From: Candidatus Dechloromonas phosphorivorans
GTDB taxonomy: Bacteria; Pseudomonadota; Gammaproteobacteria; Burkholderiales; Rhodocyclaceae
Length of the DNA: 64,000 nt
Direction: 5' to 3'
NCBI GenBank assembly: GCA_016721185.1
Contig: JADKIP010000013.1
Coordinates: 285,173-349,172, forward strand
Within the stretch, counting starts at the first letter, position 1. Each line of letters opens with the position of its first letter. Below, one piece after another: positions 62,980 through 64,000 of the stretch. The position numbers and the translations under genes are program-made. The notes under the pieces were generated by a model. It saw only the letters and a list, made by a program, of their open reading frames with translations, was not told the DNA's origin and did not search any database.

Positions 62980-63799
62980 CTACGTTGAGGGCGACATTTC
63001 TTCCTGCGCGGCGCGGCCGCGTGGTCCGGCAAAAAATTTGCGGATCGCCGGGTGGTCGAGCTGGGATTGGACAGCAGTTCGGCCACTGAACCGATGCCCT
63101 GTACAGCCTGCCGTCCGCCAGCACGGCAACGCGGTCGGCAACTTGCCGGAGGAGGTCGAGATCGTGGGTGATCGTGACAATGCTCAGGCCGAAGCGGTCG
63201 CGCAGATCGCGGACGAGTTGATCGAATTCGCCGGGCACTTTCCGGGTCGAGGGCCGGCGGTAGGGTTCGTCGAGAAAAAGCAGTTCGGGGTCGAGTACCA
63301 GGGCGCGGGCGAGCGAGGCGCGTTTCACCGCCGCAATGCCGCCGCCCAGTTCGGCCGGTATTGCGCCCTGACTCGAGGTTCAGCCCGGTCGTGGCGAGTT
63401 TTCAGTCGGCGATTTCGTCGATCAGCCGATCGTCGAGCCGGGTGGAGTCCCGCGCAAGGGCAAGCCGACGTTTTCCTTGATGGTCAGTGAGCCGAATAGG
63501 CCGCCGCTCTGGAACATGACGCCCCACGCGCTGGCGCAAGGCGAGGGCTTCAGCTTCGCTGATCCCTGGCGGTCGACTTTCTGAGGACGCGGATCGAGCC
63601 GGCGCTGGGGTGTGTGCGCAAATCATTCCGCGGAGCAGGGTGGATTTGCCTGGAGCCGCTGCCGCCCACCAGCGCCGACATTTCCGGGGAACGCTGGATT
63701 TCAGGTCGAGGTCGGCGTGCTGATGTGTTCGCCGAAGCGGGTGGATAGTTTGCTGATCTATGTGATCGGCTCGCCAGTGCTGCTGTTTGGTTCGGCCAA
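62980..63799 (-). pseudogene. MlaF-type ABC transporter ATPase, frameshifted
   Basis: Fragments in several frames belong to one ATPase: AEPNSSTGEPIT at a TTG start near 63799, KLSTRFGEH, a Walker A region where ALVGGSGS and GKSTLLRGMI are in different frames because of one extra base at about 63651, then KRASLARALVLDPELLFLDE (signature tail and Walker B) and TITHDLDLL (H-loop). The natural C-terminus is RKFFAGPRGRAAQEEMSPST ending at 62980. I count at least four shifts. It would power lipid transport with the MCE protein. Confidence 0.75.
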
Positions 63800-64000
63800 C
63801 AGAGGTCCGCAGCGCGCTGAAGGCGATGGAAAACAGGGCACCAGCGACGATGACCAGTGGATTGAACGACGCTGCGCGTGGTTTGGCGACCAACGCTGTC
63901 GGCCCCGCCGTGGTCCGAAAGCCCTGCAAAAGCAGCTTAGATGATGGTGGATGATGGAGCGCAAAGACCGGGGCTTGCAGATGCGATCAAATAGGCGGTG
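63800..64000 (-). pseudogene. MlaE-like permease, C-terminal fragment (runs off the window)
   Basis: The end of a permease is recognisable from GFRTTAGPTAL, GRQTTRSVVQS and LVIVAGALFSIAFSAL, which match the last helix region of MlaE-type proteins, but these pieces lie in different frames. The region upstream to the window edge does not give a clean reading frame. The gene continues outside the window. Confidence 0.6.

Noticed and set aside
62801..63490. A 229-codon plus-strand frame near the end
   Set aside because: It is antisense to the ABC ATPase and MCE pieces, whose motifs are clear on the minus strand.

Overview
The window looks like a chromosome segment of a betaproteobacterium, most likely a member of the Rhodocyclaceae (Dechloromonas/Azonexus-like). 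This is inferred from gene order (gyrA-serC-pheA-hisC-tyrA ... aroA/cmk-rpsA-ihfB-lapA-lapB-hldA-hldD-cysM), GC-rich codon use, and the many PAS/GGDEF and CheB/CheR signalling proteins. No rRNA, tRNA, CRISPR array or prophage was seen.

Layout. 1-7554: the end of gyrA, then serC, pheA, hisC and tyrA as a tightly packed operon, followed by a secreted ATP-dependent DNA ligase (ligE-like). 7667-16091: a lower-GC surface-polysaccharide cluster (flippase, three transferase-like genes, a sugar epimerase, a small phosphoglycosyl transferase, a membrane 4,6-dehydratase) with GTG/TTG starts, stop/start overlaps and an IS5-family remnant; it separates tyrA from aroA. 16134-25828: an aroA-cmk fusion, rpsA, ihfB, lapA-lapB, ugd and the heptose genes hldA-hldD, then cysM. 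25825-42845: housekeeping genes, including a DEDDy exonuclease, ppa, nadE, PII, Smr, trxB, a Crp/Fnr regulator, ftsK-lolA, a dinG-type helicase, an unrecognised ATP-grasp-like protein, molybdenum-cofactor genes mobB-moeA-moaD, ylqF, an RlmI-like methyltransferase, a small Cys-rich protein and a rhodanese.

42908-48128 holds two large overlapping minus-strand signalling genes: a CheB-CheR-coiled-coil-PAS hybrid, and a complete Crp/Fnr DNA-binding regulator fused to several PAS domains and a catalytically degenerate GGDEF domain that keeps its c-di-GMP I-site. This pair is the best candidate for a little-described system. 48392-57551 is an accessory/stress region: a stress-type membrane protein, a Na+/H+ antiporter, the gnd-zwf-pgl pentose-phosphate operon, a SYLF protein, a GNAT/SOUL pair, and small Ca-binding exported proteins. 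A recurring GTGCG-NNAG-CG-like motif precedes several of these genes.

57700-58992 is a frameshifted IS4-type insertion sequence sitting in a REP-like repeat. 59111-61199 carries an intact PAS-PAS-GGDEF cyclase and a lipoprotein with a collagen-like repeat. 61241-64000 is a minus-strand MCE-type lipid ABC transport operon (permease, ATPase, MCE protein, auxiliary lipoprotein). Its first three genes carry many single-base frameshifts, which points either to decay or to poor sequence at a contig end.
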